64,000 nt of DNA from Cystobacter fuscus (GCF_002305875.1 NZ_CP022098.1:10974001-11038000), one strand, 5' to 3'; positions 44,190 through 54,124 are shown, numbered from the stretch's first letter. Notes: generated by a model not told the origin, from the letters alone. Numbers and translations are program-made.

Positions 44190-45056
44190 CTACTCCAGAC
44201 GGATGAAGGTCTGCACCGCGACGGCCTCGGACGGGTCATGGAACGGAAGCCCCAGCCGGTTGAATACCGGCGCGCAATCCGGATCCTCCTTCTGGGACAT
44301 GCACCCGATGGAGGTATTGGGCACGTTCGCGTCCACATCCAGGTTGGCGTCGGCGAGGAGGTTGGCCAGGTCCAGGACGACCCTGCTCTGGTCCAGCACG
44401 AAGCCCTCCAGGGAGATTTCCGGGCGGCTGGGGAGGGTACACCCGCCATACGGCTGACCCGGCTCCGCGGGGGGGCAGTCCATGCTCCCCAGGTGCATGA
44501 CGTAGCCCGAGCGCAGACCGGTCGTCCGCCCGTCGACGCGGAGGAACACATAGCCGTAGCGCCAGCCCCAGAACAGGGTGGTGTCGTTGAAGGGCGCGGG
44601 AGCGAGGGTGGGGTTGCGGTGGTTGAGCGCCTCGGGCAGGCCGAGCGTGAAGCGCAGCCCGCGGTAGTTCCCCTCGGGAACCGTGCCCACCAGGTGCGTG
44701 CGGGTCGCCGCCGTCCCGTTGGTGCACTGGCCCGACTTGTCCGCGAAGTCGAGCAGGAGCGCGCCGTCCTTCTGCCACACCCCATCGTCCGTGAGCGCGA
44801 CGGGAACCTCCGTGCCGTCCTCCGAGACGAGCCGGACCTCATGGAGGAACACGCGGAAGTCCATGGGCTCGAAGGTGGTCGCCGTGGTGCCCAGTCCCGT
44901 GTACGTGTTCCCGCAGGCGAAGGGCCGCGCGCCCACCCGGGCCTCGAAGGAGATGTCCACCGGGAGTTCCTTCTTCTCGGGTTCCTGGAGCCCACACCCC
45001 AGGGAGCTGGCGAGTGGCAGGGCAATGGCAATGAGGCGCGCGGGGAATGAATTCAT
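44190..45056 (-). CDS. MbnP-type copper protein, four-Cys motif (MXAN_0976/TIGR04052-like, pair 2)
   Basis: A 288-residue lipoprotein (SSLGC, Cys21). The beta-sandwich begins DISFEARVGARPFACG and includes FRVFLHEVRLVSEDG and NYRGLRFTLGLP. The four-Cys motif that defines the metallo-mystery-pair group is present (MDCPP, GGCTLP, IGCMSQKEDPDC). The conserved WGWRYGYVFLRVDG supplies Trp candidates for conversion to kynurenine. The gene is upstream of, and co-transcribed with, the di-haem partner. Known relatives are expressed under copper limitation; whether that applies here is inference. Confidence 0.92.
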   Translation of the reverse strand: MNSFPARLIAIALPLASSLGCGLQEPEKKELPVDISFEARVGARPFACGNTYTGLGTTATTFEPMDFRVFLHEVRLVSEDGTEVPVALTDDGVWQKDGALLLDFADKSGQCTNGTAATRTHLVGTVPEGNYRGLRFTLGLPEALNHRNPTLAPAPFNDTTLFWGWRYGYVFLRVDGRTTGLRSGYVMHLGSMDCPPAEPGQPYGGCTLPSRPEISLEGFVLDQSRVVLDLANLLADANLDVDANVPNTSIGCMSQKEDPDCAPVFNRLGLPFHDPSEAVAVQTFIRLE

Positions 45057-45095
45057 GGCTGGGTACGGCTTCTACACGGACCTCCCACATCTGGA

Positions 45096-45115
45096 AACGC
45101 GGCGTATTGCCGCAT
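45096..45115 (-). promoter_or_regulatory. Shared 20-bp promoter element of MbnP/MbnH pair 2
   Basis: Read on the minus strand this is ATGCGGCAATACGCCGCGTT, 39 bp upstream of the MbnP start. It matches the element at 40786-40805 at 16 of 20 bases and contains a palindrome GCGGC-N5-GCCGC. Confidence 0.55.
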
Positions 45116-45278
45116 GGCCTGCCCTATCACGGCTTGTTTCCTACCAACTTACCCTCGCATGAGGACAAAGCCCTCGAGTCCAGTTGACTGTCCATTGCCC
45201 AGACAAATCCAGACGTGTCTCTGTCGAAAAGAAACAATTCGAGGGGTTCCCGAACCCGGCGCGGAGGGGACGGCGGGC

Positions 45279-46037
45279 TCAGAGCGCCGCTGGCGAGGCG
45301 AAGCCCACGAAGAGCTCTCCCGACAGCCACGCCCGCTGGCCTCGGGACGCGGGCCGCAGGATGTCATTGAGGATGGAGCCCCCCTGTCCCCCTCGGTGGG
45401 TGCGCGGGAAGGCGAGGTTCATGTGCGAGCGGGCGATGCCCTTGCGGCCCCGGTGGATGAAGGTGAGCGTGCCGTCGGGCTCCACGCGCTCCACCACGGC
45501 GACGTGGGTCAGCCCATCGTTGCGCCGGCCATCCCGGTTGCGGTCATACGTCTCGCGGAAGAAGACCAGGTCCCCGGGCTGGGGAAGGGTTTCGTGGAGC
45601 GCCCCCCGCGCCCGCGCACGACGGTAGATGGCGGTGACGGCGTTCTCACCCGACAGGAAGCCCTCGCTGACCAGGTCGATGCCCGCCTTCAGGTAGGCGA
45701 GCCGCACCAGGCCCGAGCAGTCATCCGGAACTCCCCGCGCCACCCGGCCCAGGCGGGGGATGCCCACCAGTTGCACCGCGCGCTCGACGATGGCCGCCGC
45801 GAGCGCCTGGGCCCGCGCGGTATCGGAGGACACGGTCCGGGCAGGCTCCGGGGCGACGGGCGCCGGGGAGGCCTCCTGCCCGGACGGGGCTTCCGGCACG
45901 GGCGTGGCCAGGGGGACCGGAACCTCGAAGACGCTCCCGAACGCCACCCGGGGCGGGGAGGAGTCTGGCCGACGCGCGGGCCCGGAACCGGCACACGCGA
46001 CGAGAAGACACAGGGGGGCGAGAAGCAGGCGACGCAT
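45279..46037 (-). CDS. NlpC/P60-type cell-wall hydrolase lipoprotein
   Basis: A 252-residue lipoprotein (lipobox LLVAC, Cys15). A Pro/Ala-rich linker of about 60 residues precedes a catalytic domain from residue 75. The nucleophile is Cys107 in PDDCSGLVRLAYL, the His is His178 in LTHVAVVE, and His195 in FIHRG is the likely third residue. NlpC/P60 enzymes cut peptide stems of peptidoglycan. The QPGDLVFFRE motif is standard for the family. ATG 46037 starts the signal peptide exactly. It lies 53 bp downstream of the beta-repeat membrane protein on the same strand. Confidence 0.88.
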   Translation of the reverse strand: MRRLLLAPLCLLVACAGSGPARRPDSSPPRVAFGSVFEVPVPLATPVPEAPSGQEASPAPVAPEPARTVSSDTARAQALAAAIVERAVQLVGIPRLGRVARGVPDDCSGLVRLAYLKAGIDLVSEGFLSGENAVTAIYRRARARGALHETLPQPGDLVFFRETYDRNRDGRRNDGLTHVAVVERVEPDGTLTFIHRGRKGIARSHMNLAFPRTHRGGQGGSILNDILRPASRGQRAWLSGELFVGFASPAAL

Positions 46038-46090
46038 GGGGGCGGCGACCTTACCCGCGCGCCTCTCGTCGGCACGCACTTTCTCTTCCG

Positions 46091-46717
46091 CTACTGCACC
46101 GGGGCGGGGGCACGGAAGAGCGTCCCCGCGAGCCCCTCGAGCACGAGGCTCGGCTCGTCCCCGGGAGACACCCGCAGCGACGCGCGAGAGCCCCCCTTGT
46201 TGTCCACGAGAAACAACCCGGGCGCCCCCTGCGCGTCGGCGCCGAGAATCGCCCGCGGACGCCCATTCCCATCCGCGAGCTCCAGGCGGGAAGAGCCATC
46301 CGGCAAGAGGGACACCGAGAAGAACTCGGTCCCCCCCAGTTGCCGGAGCGCCAGCCGCGGCGCCTCGTTCGCGTACACGGTGAGCTCCGCGAGCATGACT
46401 CCTTCGGCGGTGGCGAAGCGCAGCCGGGGCGAGCCGCCACTGTCCACGCCCAGCAGCGCCCGGGGCCGGCCCTCCGCGTCATGCATCACCAGCCCCCCCT
46501 CGCCCCCCTCCTGCGCCGAGAGGGTCATCCGGGTGAGGCCCCTCGAGTCGCGCAGGGTCAGCCGCGAGGCCACCAGCTCCCCGCCCTCGGGCTCCACCGG
46601 GCGCCACGCGGCCACCCCCAGCCCGAGCGCTCCGAAGCCGAGCGCCACGAAGCTCACGAGGCGTGAGCGGTGGTAGCGGCGCTCCAACTGTTCCACACGC
46701 GACTCCAGGCTCTCCAT
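46091..46717 (-). CDS. Membrane-anchored repeat protein, unknown function
   Basis: A 208-residue protein from ATG 46717, with a short coiled coil (MESLESRVEQLERRYHRSR), a transmembrane segment at about 22-41 and an outer part made of repeated beta hairpins. The repeats follow a pattern of a short strand, G-x-P/S-R, then strand and D-x-x-G: GRPRALLGVDSGG, GGSPRLRFATAEG, GRPRAILGADAQG and APGLFLVDNKGG. I know similar unnamed proteins in other bacteria but no function. It may be co-transcribed with the NlpC/P60 gene. Confidence 0.72.
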   Translation of the reverse strand: MESLESRVEQLERRYHRSRLVSFVALGFGALGLGVAAWRPVEPEGGELVASRLTLRDSRGLTRMTLSAQEGGEGGLVMHDAEGRPRALLGVDSGGSPRLRFATAEGVMLAELTVYANEAPRLALRQLGGTEFFSVSLLPDGSSRLELADGNGRPRAILGADAQGAPGLFLVDNKGGSRASLRVSPGDEPSLVLEGLAGTLFRAPAPVQ

Positions 46718-46798
46718 CTCGTCGAGACCTCCCGTCCCCAGGGCTCCGGGTGACGAAAGGCGAACCCAACCCGGTTCGTGGCCGGACATTCCCCAGGC

Positions 46799-47398
46799 TC
46801 AGGACTGCGTCCAGAAGTCCGCGGGAGGTGCCACCCCGTGCTTGAACAGCTCGTACCACTGCTTGCGGTAGCCCTCGCTGCCCAGCTTCAGGTAGTTGGC
46901 GACCTCCCGGGCGAACTCGAGGGCGCCGATGGCGGAGGCGGTGATGAGGTTGCCATCCGTCACGGCCAGACTCTGGACGTACAGCGCTTCTCCCCGGTAG
47001 CCGGGAGCCTCCTGCTTCAAGACCCTGAGGTCGTTGCTGGTATGCCGGCGCTGATCGAGCAGCCCCTGCTTGGCGAGCGCCACGGTGGCCGAGCAGATCG
47101 CCGCGACCATCTTGCCCTGCGCGAGAAGGTCCTGGGCGAACGCGAGCACGGGCTGGTTGGTGGTGTCGTCCATCCAGAAGTCGCCTCCCGGGAGGATCAA
47201 CCCATCGATGTCCGCCGGGAACACATTGCGCAGGCGCGTCTGGGCCACGACGCCCAACCCTCCCGCGCTGGTCACGGACGCCCCGTTCTCGGACACCACG
47301 CGGACTCCCACCCCCCTCTCCCGCAGCAGGGGGAGGATGTAGGCCGCCTCCCAATCCGCGAATCCATCCTGCACATAAAAGACGAGCGTCTTCGGCAT
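46799..47398 (-). CDS. DJ-1/PfpI-superfamily protein
   Basis: A 199-residue class I glutamine-amidotransferase-like protein. The nucleophile elbow AAICSATVAL has Cys102, and Glu17 (FADWEAAY) is the expected partner; GLILPGGDFW is the family strand-loop. Members include chaperones, glyoxalase-like enzymes and proteases, and specificity cannot be read here. It resembles YoaZ/ThiJ-like proteins with a C-terminal helical extension. It is encoded 58 bp downstream of the giant membrane protein gene. Confidence 0.9.
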   Translation of the reverse strand: MPKTLVFYVQDGFADWEAAYILPLLRERGVGVRVVSENGASVTSAGGLGVVAQTRLRNVFPADIDGLILPGGDFWMDDTTNQPVLAFAQDLLAQGKMVAAICSATVALAKQGLLDQRRHTSNDLRVLKQEAPGYRGEALYVQSLAVTDGNLITASAIGALEFAREVANYLKLGSEGYRKQWYELFKHGVAPPADFWTQS

Positions 47399-47456
47399 GT
47401 GAACTTCCTCCAGGTTCGCCGGGCCCGGCCATGGGAAGACCGGAGCCCGGCGCGCG

Positions 47457-50400
47457 TCACCCCTCCCAGGTGTCCATCAACGCGCGCACCCGAGCATACC
47501 GCTCCAGCAGTTCGGCGCGCTTGGCGGTGAAGAGCACCATGAATCCCACCACCCCCACGCCGAGCAGGGACAGGAAGGCGGCGCCCATCCGGTGGTCGCG
47601 CATGCCCGAACGCGCCAGGTTGGCGACCACACACGTCACCAGGAAGGCGCTACCCAGGTAGACATAGGAGCGGATGCGCAGCGCCACCCCTACCCCCACC
47701 CCCACCACGCACAGCAGGACACACAGCAGCATGGCCCGGCTGTCCTGGAACATGAGCGGCTTCCAGGCCCCCGCCACGTAGACGAAGGTGATGGCGAACG
47801 CCCGCAGCTTCGCCCGGGTGTCCGGCTCGAGCACGTCCCGGAAGACCCACAGCAACACCAGCAGGGAGAGCCCCACGGGGATGGCGTAGTACTGCGGCTC
47901 GCCCGCCCCCGTGCCCAACCACACCAGCAGCAGCGCCGCGTTGAAGGCCGCCGCCGAGACGAGCGAGCCCACCCCGCGCTGCGAGGGGTGCGCGGCCAGC
48001 GCGGCGAAGTGGGCCGCGTATCCCACCAGCAGGGCGGCCACGTACAGGGGCTGGTGCCACGGCGCGGTGAGCAGACCCGCCAGGGGGAAGAGGAAGGCGC
48101 CCCACAGCGCCGGCCGGCGGAAGGCGGGCAGCCCCGCCCCCTCGCGCTGGGCGAAGACATAGAGGCCGGAGAAGACGACGCCGCCCCCCAGCGCCACGAG
48201 GCTGTCCGTCCCCCCCAGCTCCGAGGCCAGCGCATGCAGCCGCACCGACAGGTAACCGAGCGACAGGGCCCCCTGCGCCAGGAACGCGGAGCCCTCGTCC
48301 TCCTCGCGCACCGCGCGGCGCACCAGGGCGAAGAAGAGCACCGTCAGCCCGCCACAGGCCAGGAGCGACTCGCGCAGCGCGCCCATGGAGCCCGGCACCA
48401 GCACCAGCGAGCCGAGCACTTCCACCAGGGCCACCATCGCGAAGCCATGTCCCACCCGGCGGCGCACCCGCTCGCCCGCCACCTGGAGCGCCACCGTGGC
48501 CAGCAGCGCGCTGAGCGCCCCGAAGACCGGGAGGATGAGCACCGGACCGCGTCCCGTGGACAGCACCGCGCCCACGTGCGCCATCAGCGCGTGCACGGCC
48601 ACCAGCGTGGCGACCCAGCCCACCACCTCCCGCTCCCGGCGCCGGTACACCACCGCCCACGCCGAGCCCAGGCCCGCCACGAAGCACGCCGCCGTCCCCG
48701 GATGCCGCAAGTCCCTCAGGCCGAACACCGCCAGCAGCGACAGCACCCACCCCGCGTGGTGCAGCGCCGCCCCCACGTCCAGTTCGCGCTCGTCCAGCCA
48801 CGTGCCCACCATGCACAGCACGAGCCCCGTGCCACTCAACACCGCGGGCGACCAGGGCGGCGGCATCGCCGCGACGAGCACTCCGGCCAGGAGCGCGACG
48901 GCCACGTTGGCCATCACCCGCTCGCGCGTCACCATCAACACCAGCGCGGTGAGGCCCGCGAGCAGCGCCCCGCCCAGAGGCAACCCGCCGGGGCCCTCCT
49001 CCAGCAGGTGCCGCAGCAGGGGCACCGTCAGGGTGAAGGCGCCCGCGGTCCATAGGGGCTCACTCCAGGTGGAGCCCAGCCCCGGCAACAGGAACGCGGC
49101 TCCGCGCATGAGGGCGCGCTGCACGCGGCCCACCTGGCACAGGGCCGAGAGGATCGCCGCGCCCAACGCCACCCCGGTGAAGGCCAGCGCCGCTCCGGGA
49201 TGCCAGCGCGCCACGGGGTGCTCGGGCGTCCCGCCCAACGAGGCGCACGCGAGCACGAGCACGGACAGGGTGAGCATCCATCCTCGCGACAGGAGGAAGG
49301 CCCCCACGCCCAGGACGCCCGCCAGCACGAGAATGGCCCCCGGCGTGGGCGCGCCGAGCAGCAGCGTCCCCACCGCGAGCACGAGCGCCCCCACCACCGA
49401 CAAGGGCCGCAACACCTCGTCCGGGGGAGCGCGGAGGAAGGCCCCCAGCTTCACCGGCGCATGGTGCGTGAGCAGGCCCAGCGCGAGCAGCAGGACGATT
49501 CCCACCGGGTGCAACGGAACACAGCCCAGCAGCAGGCCCACGCCCAACCCCACGCGCACCGAGGGCCTCGGCCCGGGCAGCAGCACGAGCGAGGCCACGA
49601 GGGTGGCGAACACGGCGGGCGGTGCCCCCCACGCGAACAGCACCGCCACCGTCACCGCCGTCAGCGCCACCTGCATGCCGAGGGAGAGCCGCCGCACCCG
49701 CGCCTCCTCCATGCTTCCGAGCAGGAGCCAACGGGCGCCGGGCAGGTGCTCCGCGGCGCGCACCACCCCGAGCGCGACCACCGGCAGCGCGGCCGTCCAG
49801 GCCAGGAGCTCGCGCGAGACGAGGGCGAACAGGAGGACGAACACCGGCGCGAGCGCCGCGAAGAGGGGCTCGCGGTTGGCGCGTGTCCAGACGAGCGGAA
49901 GCAGCGCCGTGCCCGCGAGCACGAAGGGGACCACCGCGCCATGGCAGGCCACGCACGCGAGGACCAGGAAGGGCATGGCGCACAGGCTCGCCATGAGCGC
50001 GAAGCGCCGCCCTCCCGCCAGGTACCGGAAGGCCGCGCGGTGCGACTCCAAGAGGCCCAGGGCGCTGAGCAGCACCGCCAGGCCCAGCGCGACGGGAGCA
50101 CGGAAGGAGGCCATCACGTAGAGCAGCGGCCACAACGACGCCATGGCGAGGGCGAAGGACGGGTGCAGCGAGCGCGCGGTGAACAGGGCCGAGAGCGCCA
50201 CGAGCACCACGTCCACACCGGTCCATGGGCCCCCCCGCGACATGGCGGCGAGCACCGGGAAGACGATGGACAGCAGGCCCGCGAGGACGGTGCTCGGCAC
50301 GGTGCTCGCGCCCCGGCCCTGGCGCGCGGCGATCACCGAGGCACCCAACGACCAGGGAACGAAGAGGCACAGCGACAGGGTCGGCGTCATCCAGGGCCAT

Positions 50401-52886
50401 GCGTCGAATGGCCCCACCCGGGGCAGGAGCGCGCAGCCCGCGAGGAGCACCGCGAGCGGACGCACCCAGGGCAGCACCCGCGAGGCCACCCCCACCGCGG
50501 CGGCCGACAGGAGGAGGATGACGCCGAACCAGGGCACGCCCAGTGCCAGGCCCCAGCCGAACGCCAGAATGGCATGGGCGACCCCCGAAGCGCCGAGCAA
50601 CCGCGCCCGGCCCCCGCGCTCGCCCAGGAAGGCGAGACCCAGCGCCGACACGGCGAGCGCCAGGGGCACCCACTCGCTTCCCACCAGACTGGCGAGCTTG
50701 GGCACCACGGCCGCGGCGGCGAAGGCCGCGACGGCGAACAGGTAGGGATTGGCGAGGTTCCACGCCACCAGGAGCATCGCGGCGCCGCTGAGCGCCAGGC
50801 CCACCACCGCCCCCCCGTGCGCCCCCGCCTGGAGCGCGGCCACGAAGCCCGATAGCGCGAGCCAGCCGGCCGCGGCGTTGAAGACGTGCCGGGCGCGCGG
50901 CGCGCAGACGAGCGGCAGGGCCGCGAACACGAGCGCTCCCCCACCGCACACCATGGAGGCCCCGGAGGCGCCCCACAGACCCAGCGCGAAGCCCGACAGG
51001 AAGACACTGAGCGCGGCGCCGACGATGGACAGGTACAGGCGCTCGAGGCGTTCACCCGCGGCCACGCACAACACCATCAGCGCCAGCGTGCTCCAGAAGG
51101 CGAGGCGGAACTCCAGGGACATGCACCCCAGGAGCACCAGGAGGGGGCTGGCGATGGCGGTGGAGCGCAGCAGCACCTCGGCGCTCGCCGCGTCCCGCTC
51201 CGAGGAGGTCCGCGCGGCACGGGACGACAACCAGCCCGCGAGCAGGGTGCCCGCGAGCACGAAGGGCAGGGCCGTGACGGTGCGCAGGGACCAGGGCCAC
51301 TCGAGGTGGGCGCGGAGGGCGCCGGGCAGCACCTGGTCCACGGAGGTGTAGACGAGGTAGGCGCCGGCGTAGGTGGGGTAGAGCCAGCGCACGCGGAGCA
51401 GCGAACCCCGGGACAGCTCGAGCACCGTCCAGGTGGAGAGGGCCGCGGTGAGGAAGAAGGCCGGAGCCGGGCCCGTGGCCGCGAGCACGAGGCAGCCCAC
51501 CTGGAGGGAGGCAACGCCCACGGAGAGCGAATCCGCGGCCTCCTCGGGCGGCAACGGGCGGAAGCGCGGACAGGTGGCGAGGAGGACGGCGAGGAAGGGC
51601 GCGTAGCTGCCCAGGGCGGGGGGAGTGCCGCTGGCGACGAGCGCCACGTGCAGGCGCACCGCGTAGAGCAGCAGCAGGTAGGAAGGCGCCGCCAGCGTGA
51701 AGGCGAGGGCCCGGCTCGTGCGGGGCGCGGGGAGGGGCTGGCGCGCGAGGAGGGCGAAGAGGACGCAGGGCAGCAGATCGAACCAGACGGCGGAGGTGCC
51801 CAGCCGCGCGGCGAGCGGCGCGAGTCCCATCATCCACGTGGTGCCAACGAGCGCCCCCTGGAGGAGGGGACGCGAGGGCACATCGAAGGACTCGGCGGGC
51901 TTGCGCACGAGCATGGCGGACGCCACGGACCAGCCCAGGAGCAGGGGAAGCAGGAGGTAGAGCGGAATGCCGTCGAGGCTGAGGCTGTCGAGCGGCCCCA
52001 GGGCGAGACCCGCGAGAGGACCGACCGCGGCGCCGATGAGGCCGAGGATGCGGCCAGCACTGGCCAGTGCCTCCCGGCGGGCGAGCAACGCGCCACAGAT
52101 GGAGAAGGCGGCGGAGTAGCCCGCGGTCATGCCGAAGACGACGAGGGAGCGCGAGACGGAGGTGAGCCCGGCCCAGCTATCGAAGGCGAGGTAGAGCGAG
52201 CCGGCGACGATGAGGAAGGCGCCGATGAACCAACCGATGCTCTCGTAGAGGAAGGGCCGCCAGACGGTGTCCCAGGTGGAGACCTCTTCCACCAGGCGCG
52301 CGGTGGGGGAGCGGCGAACGGGAGCGTCGAAGAGGGGCTCGGTGACCACGGGAGGAAGGGGAGCCACCTCCTCTTCTTCCTCTTCCTCTTCCTCCTCCTC
52401 GGGCTTGGAGAAGAACGTCTCCGGCGCGGGCGGCGCCTCCTCTGGAGAGGCCTGCACCGCGGCGAGGAGCGGGTTCTCCTGGAGCGCCTCGGTGACGCTC
52501 GAGGAAGGCGGAGGTTGAGCGACGGGCGGAACGAGGGCCTCGGCGGAGAGTGCTACCTGCTGGGGAGCCTCGATGGATGCGGGCACCACGACCGGAGCAG
52601 CGGTCTCGACAGGGGCCCCTTCGACAGAAGCGGGCACGGCGACCGGAGCAGTCTCCGCGAGCACGAGGTCGAGGATGCGGATCTGACGCTCGTAGCGCTG
52701 GGTGAGGTAGTTGCGAGTCCCCTTGGGCACCGAGGAGGTGTCCCAGTGAGGCAGCTCACCGAGGAGGAAACGGATGTGGGCAAGCTCTTGCTCCAGCGCT
52801 TCGCGGGAGCGTGCGGTCATCGGCTTGCCGCATGCCGCGCAGAGCTGGCCACCCAGGCGCTCTTGCCGACAAGACGGACAGTACAT
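47457..52886 (-). CDS. Giant multi-span membrane protein with N-terminal zinc ribbon
   Basis: An 1809-residue protein. Residues 1-25 form a zinc ribbon with Cys3, Cys6, Cys16 and Cys19. A soluble region with Ala/Pro/Val repeats and an acidic run of about eleven Glu (near residue 165) follows. From about residue 210 to the end hydrophobic helices follow one another almost continuously, several dozen in all. No transporter or enzyme motif is visible. Large DUF2157/DUF2339-like membrane proteins have the same style, but I cannot assign the family. It is the longest intact gene in the window. Confidence 0.85.
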   Translation of the reverse strand: MYCPSCRQERLGGQLCAACGKPMTARSREALEQELAHIRFLLGELPHWDTSSVPKGTRNYLTQRYERQIRILDLVLAETAPVAVPASVEGAPVETAAPVVVPASIEAPQQVALSAEALVPPVAQPPPSSSVTEALQENPLLAAVQASPEEAPPAPETFFSKPEEEEEEEEEEEVAPLPPVVTEPLFDAPVRRSPTARLVEEVSTWDTVWRPFLYESIGWFIGAFLIVAGSLYLAFDSWAGLTSVSRSLVVFGMTAGYSAAFSICGALLARREALASAGRILGLIGAAVGPLAGLALGPLDSLSLDGIPLYLLLPLLLGWSVASAMLVRKPAESFDVPSRPLLQGALVGTTWMMGLAPLAARLGTSAVWFDLLPCVLFALLARQPLPAPRTSRALAFTLAAPSYLLLLYAVRLHVALVASGTPPALGSYAPFLAVLLATCPRFRPLPPEEAADSLSVGVASLQVGCLVLAATGPAPAFFLTAALSTWTVLELSRGSLLRVRWLYPTYAGAYLVYTSVDQVLPGALRAHLEWPWSLRTVTALPFVLAGTLLAGWLSSRAARTSSERDAASAEVLLRSTAIASPLLVLLGCMSLEFRLAFWSTLALMVLCVAAGERLERLYLSIVGAALSVFLSGFALGLWGASGASMVCGGGALVFAALPLVCAPRARHVFNAAAGWLALSGFVAALQAGAHGGAVVGLALSGAAMLLVAWNLANPYLFAVAAFAAAAVVPKLASLVGSEWVPLALAVSALGLAFLGERGGRARLLGASGVAHAILAFGWGLALGVPWFGVILLLSAAAVGVASRVLPWVRPLAVLLAGCALLPRVGPFDAWPWMTPTLSLCLFVPWSLGASVIAARQGRGASTVPSTVLAGLLSIVFPVLAAMSRGGPWTGVDVVLVALSALFTARSLHPSFALAMASLWPLLYVMASFRAPVALGLAVLLSALGLLESHRAAFRYLAGGRRFALMASLCAMPFLVLACVACHGAVVPFVLAGTALLPLVWTRANREPLFAALAPVFVLLFALVSRELLAWTAALPVVALGVVRAAEHLPGARWLLLGSMEEARVRRLSLGMQVALTAVTVAVLFAWGAPPAVFATLVASLVLLPGPRPSVRVGLGVGLLLGCVPLHPVGIVLLLALGLLTHHAPVKLGAFLRAPPDEVLRPLSVVGALVLAVGTLLLGAPTPGAILVLAGVLGVGAFLLSRGWMLTLSVLVLACASLGGTPEHPVARWHPGAALAFTGVALGAAILSALCQVGRVQRALMRGAAFLLPGLGSTWSEPLWTAGAFTLTVPLLRHLLEEGPGGLPLGGALLAGLTALVLMVTRERVMANVAVALLAGVLVAAMPPPWSPAVLSGTGLVLCMVGTWLDERELDVGAALHHAGWVLSLLAVFGLRDLRHPGTAACFVAGLGSAWAVVYRRREREVVGWVATLVAVHALMAHVGAVLSTGRGPVLILPVFGALSALLATVALQVAGERVRRRVGHGFAMVALVEVLGSLVLVPGSMGALRESLLACGGLTVLFFALVRRAVREEDEGSAFLAQGALSLGYLSVRLHALASELGGTDSLVALGGGVVFSGLYVFAQREGAGLPAFRRPALWGAFLFPLAGLLTAPWHQPLYVAALLVGYAAHFAALAAHPSQRGVGSLVSAAAFNAALLLVWLGTGAGEPQYYAIPVGLSLLVLLWVFRDVLEPDTRAKLRAFAITFVYVAGAWKPLMFQDSRAMLLCVLLCVVGVGVGVALRIRSYVYLGSAFLVTCVVANLARSGMRDHRMGAAFLSLLGVGVVGFMVLFTAKRAELLERYARVRALMDTWEG

Positions 52887-53062
52887 GGTGGGACGTCCTC
52901 GAAAAACGGGCGCCCGGGCGGCACCGCATCATGCGGCGAGACGGGCTGGGCGAGCAGCCTACCTCACCCATCACTCCGGACGCATGGACGCTCCCTCGCC
53001 GCGCGGGAAGGCAACCCCCTGTCCCCAGGGCCACCTGATTTCGGGTATGTAGGCTTCCTGAA

Positions 53063-54106
53063 GTGAGCGCGGGTCCAGAACATCGCTTTGAGCATTCGGG
53101 TGCCTCGACCAACCCGCCCCCTCCCTCCGAGCCTGGCGCTGTTCGCCGCGGCATCGCGAGGTGCAAGGGGGTTCTCTGCTTGCTGGGAATCATGCTCGCG
53201 ACAGGTCCGGCGGGCGTTGCCTCCGCCGCGACCTCGGAGCCCCCGAGCCCCCCGGCTCACACGCCCACGAAGCGCCGTCCTTCGCTCTGTGAAGAACTCA
53301 CCTCCAGCACCCTCCCTGGTTTCAAGGTTCCTGGACGAAGGCCAGACTCCCAGGTCCCCTGGGAACTATTCTTCGGTAACGCGTCGCACCGGCTCATCGC
53401 ATACATCTACGGCACGAGATTTCCAGCCAACAAAGTCTACTACAACAAAGACACCATCAAACGTATCCTCAGGGAGCAGAATATCGGAAACTGGTCGATG
53501 CTCCTCGAGCATGAACGCGACATGCGTCCGGATATCACCGACATCACCACCCAAGAGGTCTTCGAAATCAAACCTTCCGGCGAGGAAGGTCTCCGAGACG
53601 GCATTCGTGAAGTCCAAGCCTATCTATCCGCATTGAATCGCACAGCGGCGTTCTCCGACAAATTCTCCGCCGGCAAGGGGTTCGAAGGCGAGGTCTTGAT
53701 CCAATTTGCTCAAGGACAGCACATCTGGCACCTGGAGTGGTGCACAACTCCCCCCGGAGTCACTCAATATCATTGGACTCGCAGTCAGACTCACTTCAGT
53801 TCGAATGTAGCCGCATACCAGGCGGACCAATGGGTGGAGATTTCCGAACAAGAGTTGAAGCAGTACGGCGGATGGGTGGCCCAAGCAGTCGAGGGCATGG
53901 TCGAGCGGCGTGAACAACTGACCACTCTCAGCGGGGCCATCGGCGTCGCCATCGATATCGTGGGCGAAGTCGCGATGCTCTTCATCTCCGCTGCGAGGCC
54001 CGGAGAGCACCGCGCCACCGAGCCAGGAGGAAAGGTTCTCCCCATGATCTCAAAGCCAGCGCCCACCAAGCCCCAGGTACAACTGCCCAGAGCATCGGGC
54101 ATGTAA
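53063..54106 (+). CDS. Exported PD-(D/E)XK-like nuclease, probable toxin
   Basis: A 347-residue protein from GTG 53063; an internal Met44 is possible but would cut the signal peptide. A signal-like segment (VLCLLGIMLATGPAGVASA) ends near residue 55. The core has Asp157 and Asp160 in RPDITDITT and Glu168-Ile-Lys170 in VFEIKPSG, a classic nuclease metal site, followed by a helix GLRDGIREVQAYL. A hydrophobic segment lies near 290-315. Similar proteins next to small unknown genes are common in myxobacteria. The GC content drops compared with neighbours. A toxin acting on other cells is inferred from motif, export and the next gene. Confidence 0.68.
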   Translation: MSAGPEHRFEHSGASTNPPPPSEPGAVRRGIARCKGVLCLLGIMLATGPAGVASAATSEPPSPPAHTPTKRRPSLCEELTSSTLPGFKVPGRRPDSQVPWELFFGNASHRLIAYIYGTRFPANKVYYNKDTIKRILREQNIGNWSMLLEHERDMRPDITDITTQEVFEIKPSGEEGLRDGIREVQAYLSALNRTAAFSDKFSAGKGFEGEVLIQFAQGQHIWHLEWCTTPPGVTQYHWTRSQTHFSSNVAAYQADQWVEISEQELKQYGGWVAQAVEGMVERREQLTTLSGAIGVAIDIVGEVAMLFISAARPGEHRATEPGGKVLPMISKPAPTKPQVQLPRASGM

Positions 54107-54124
54107 TCAGCAAGCAGTCGCGCC

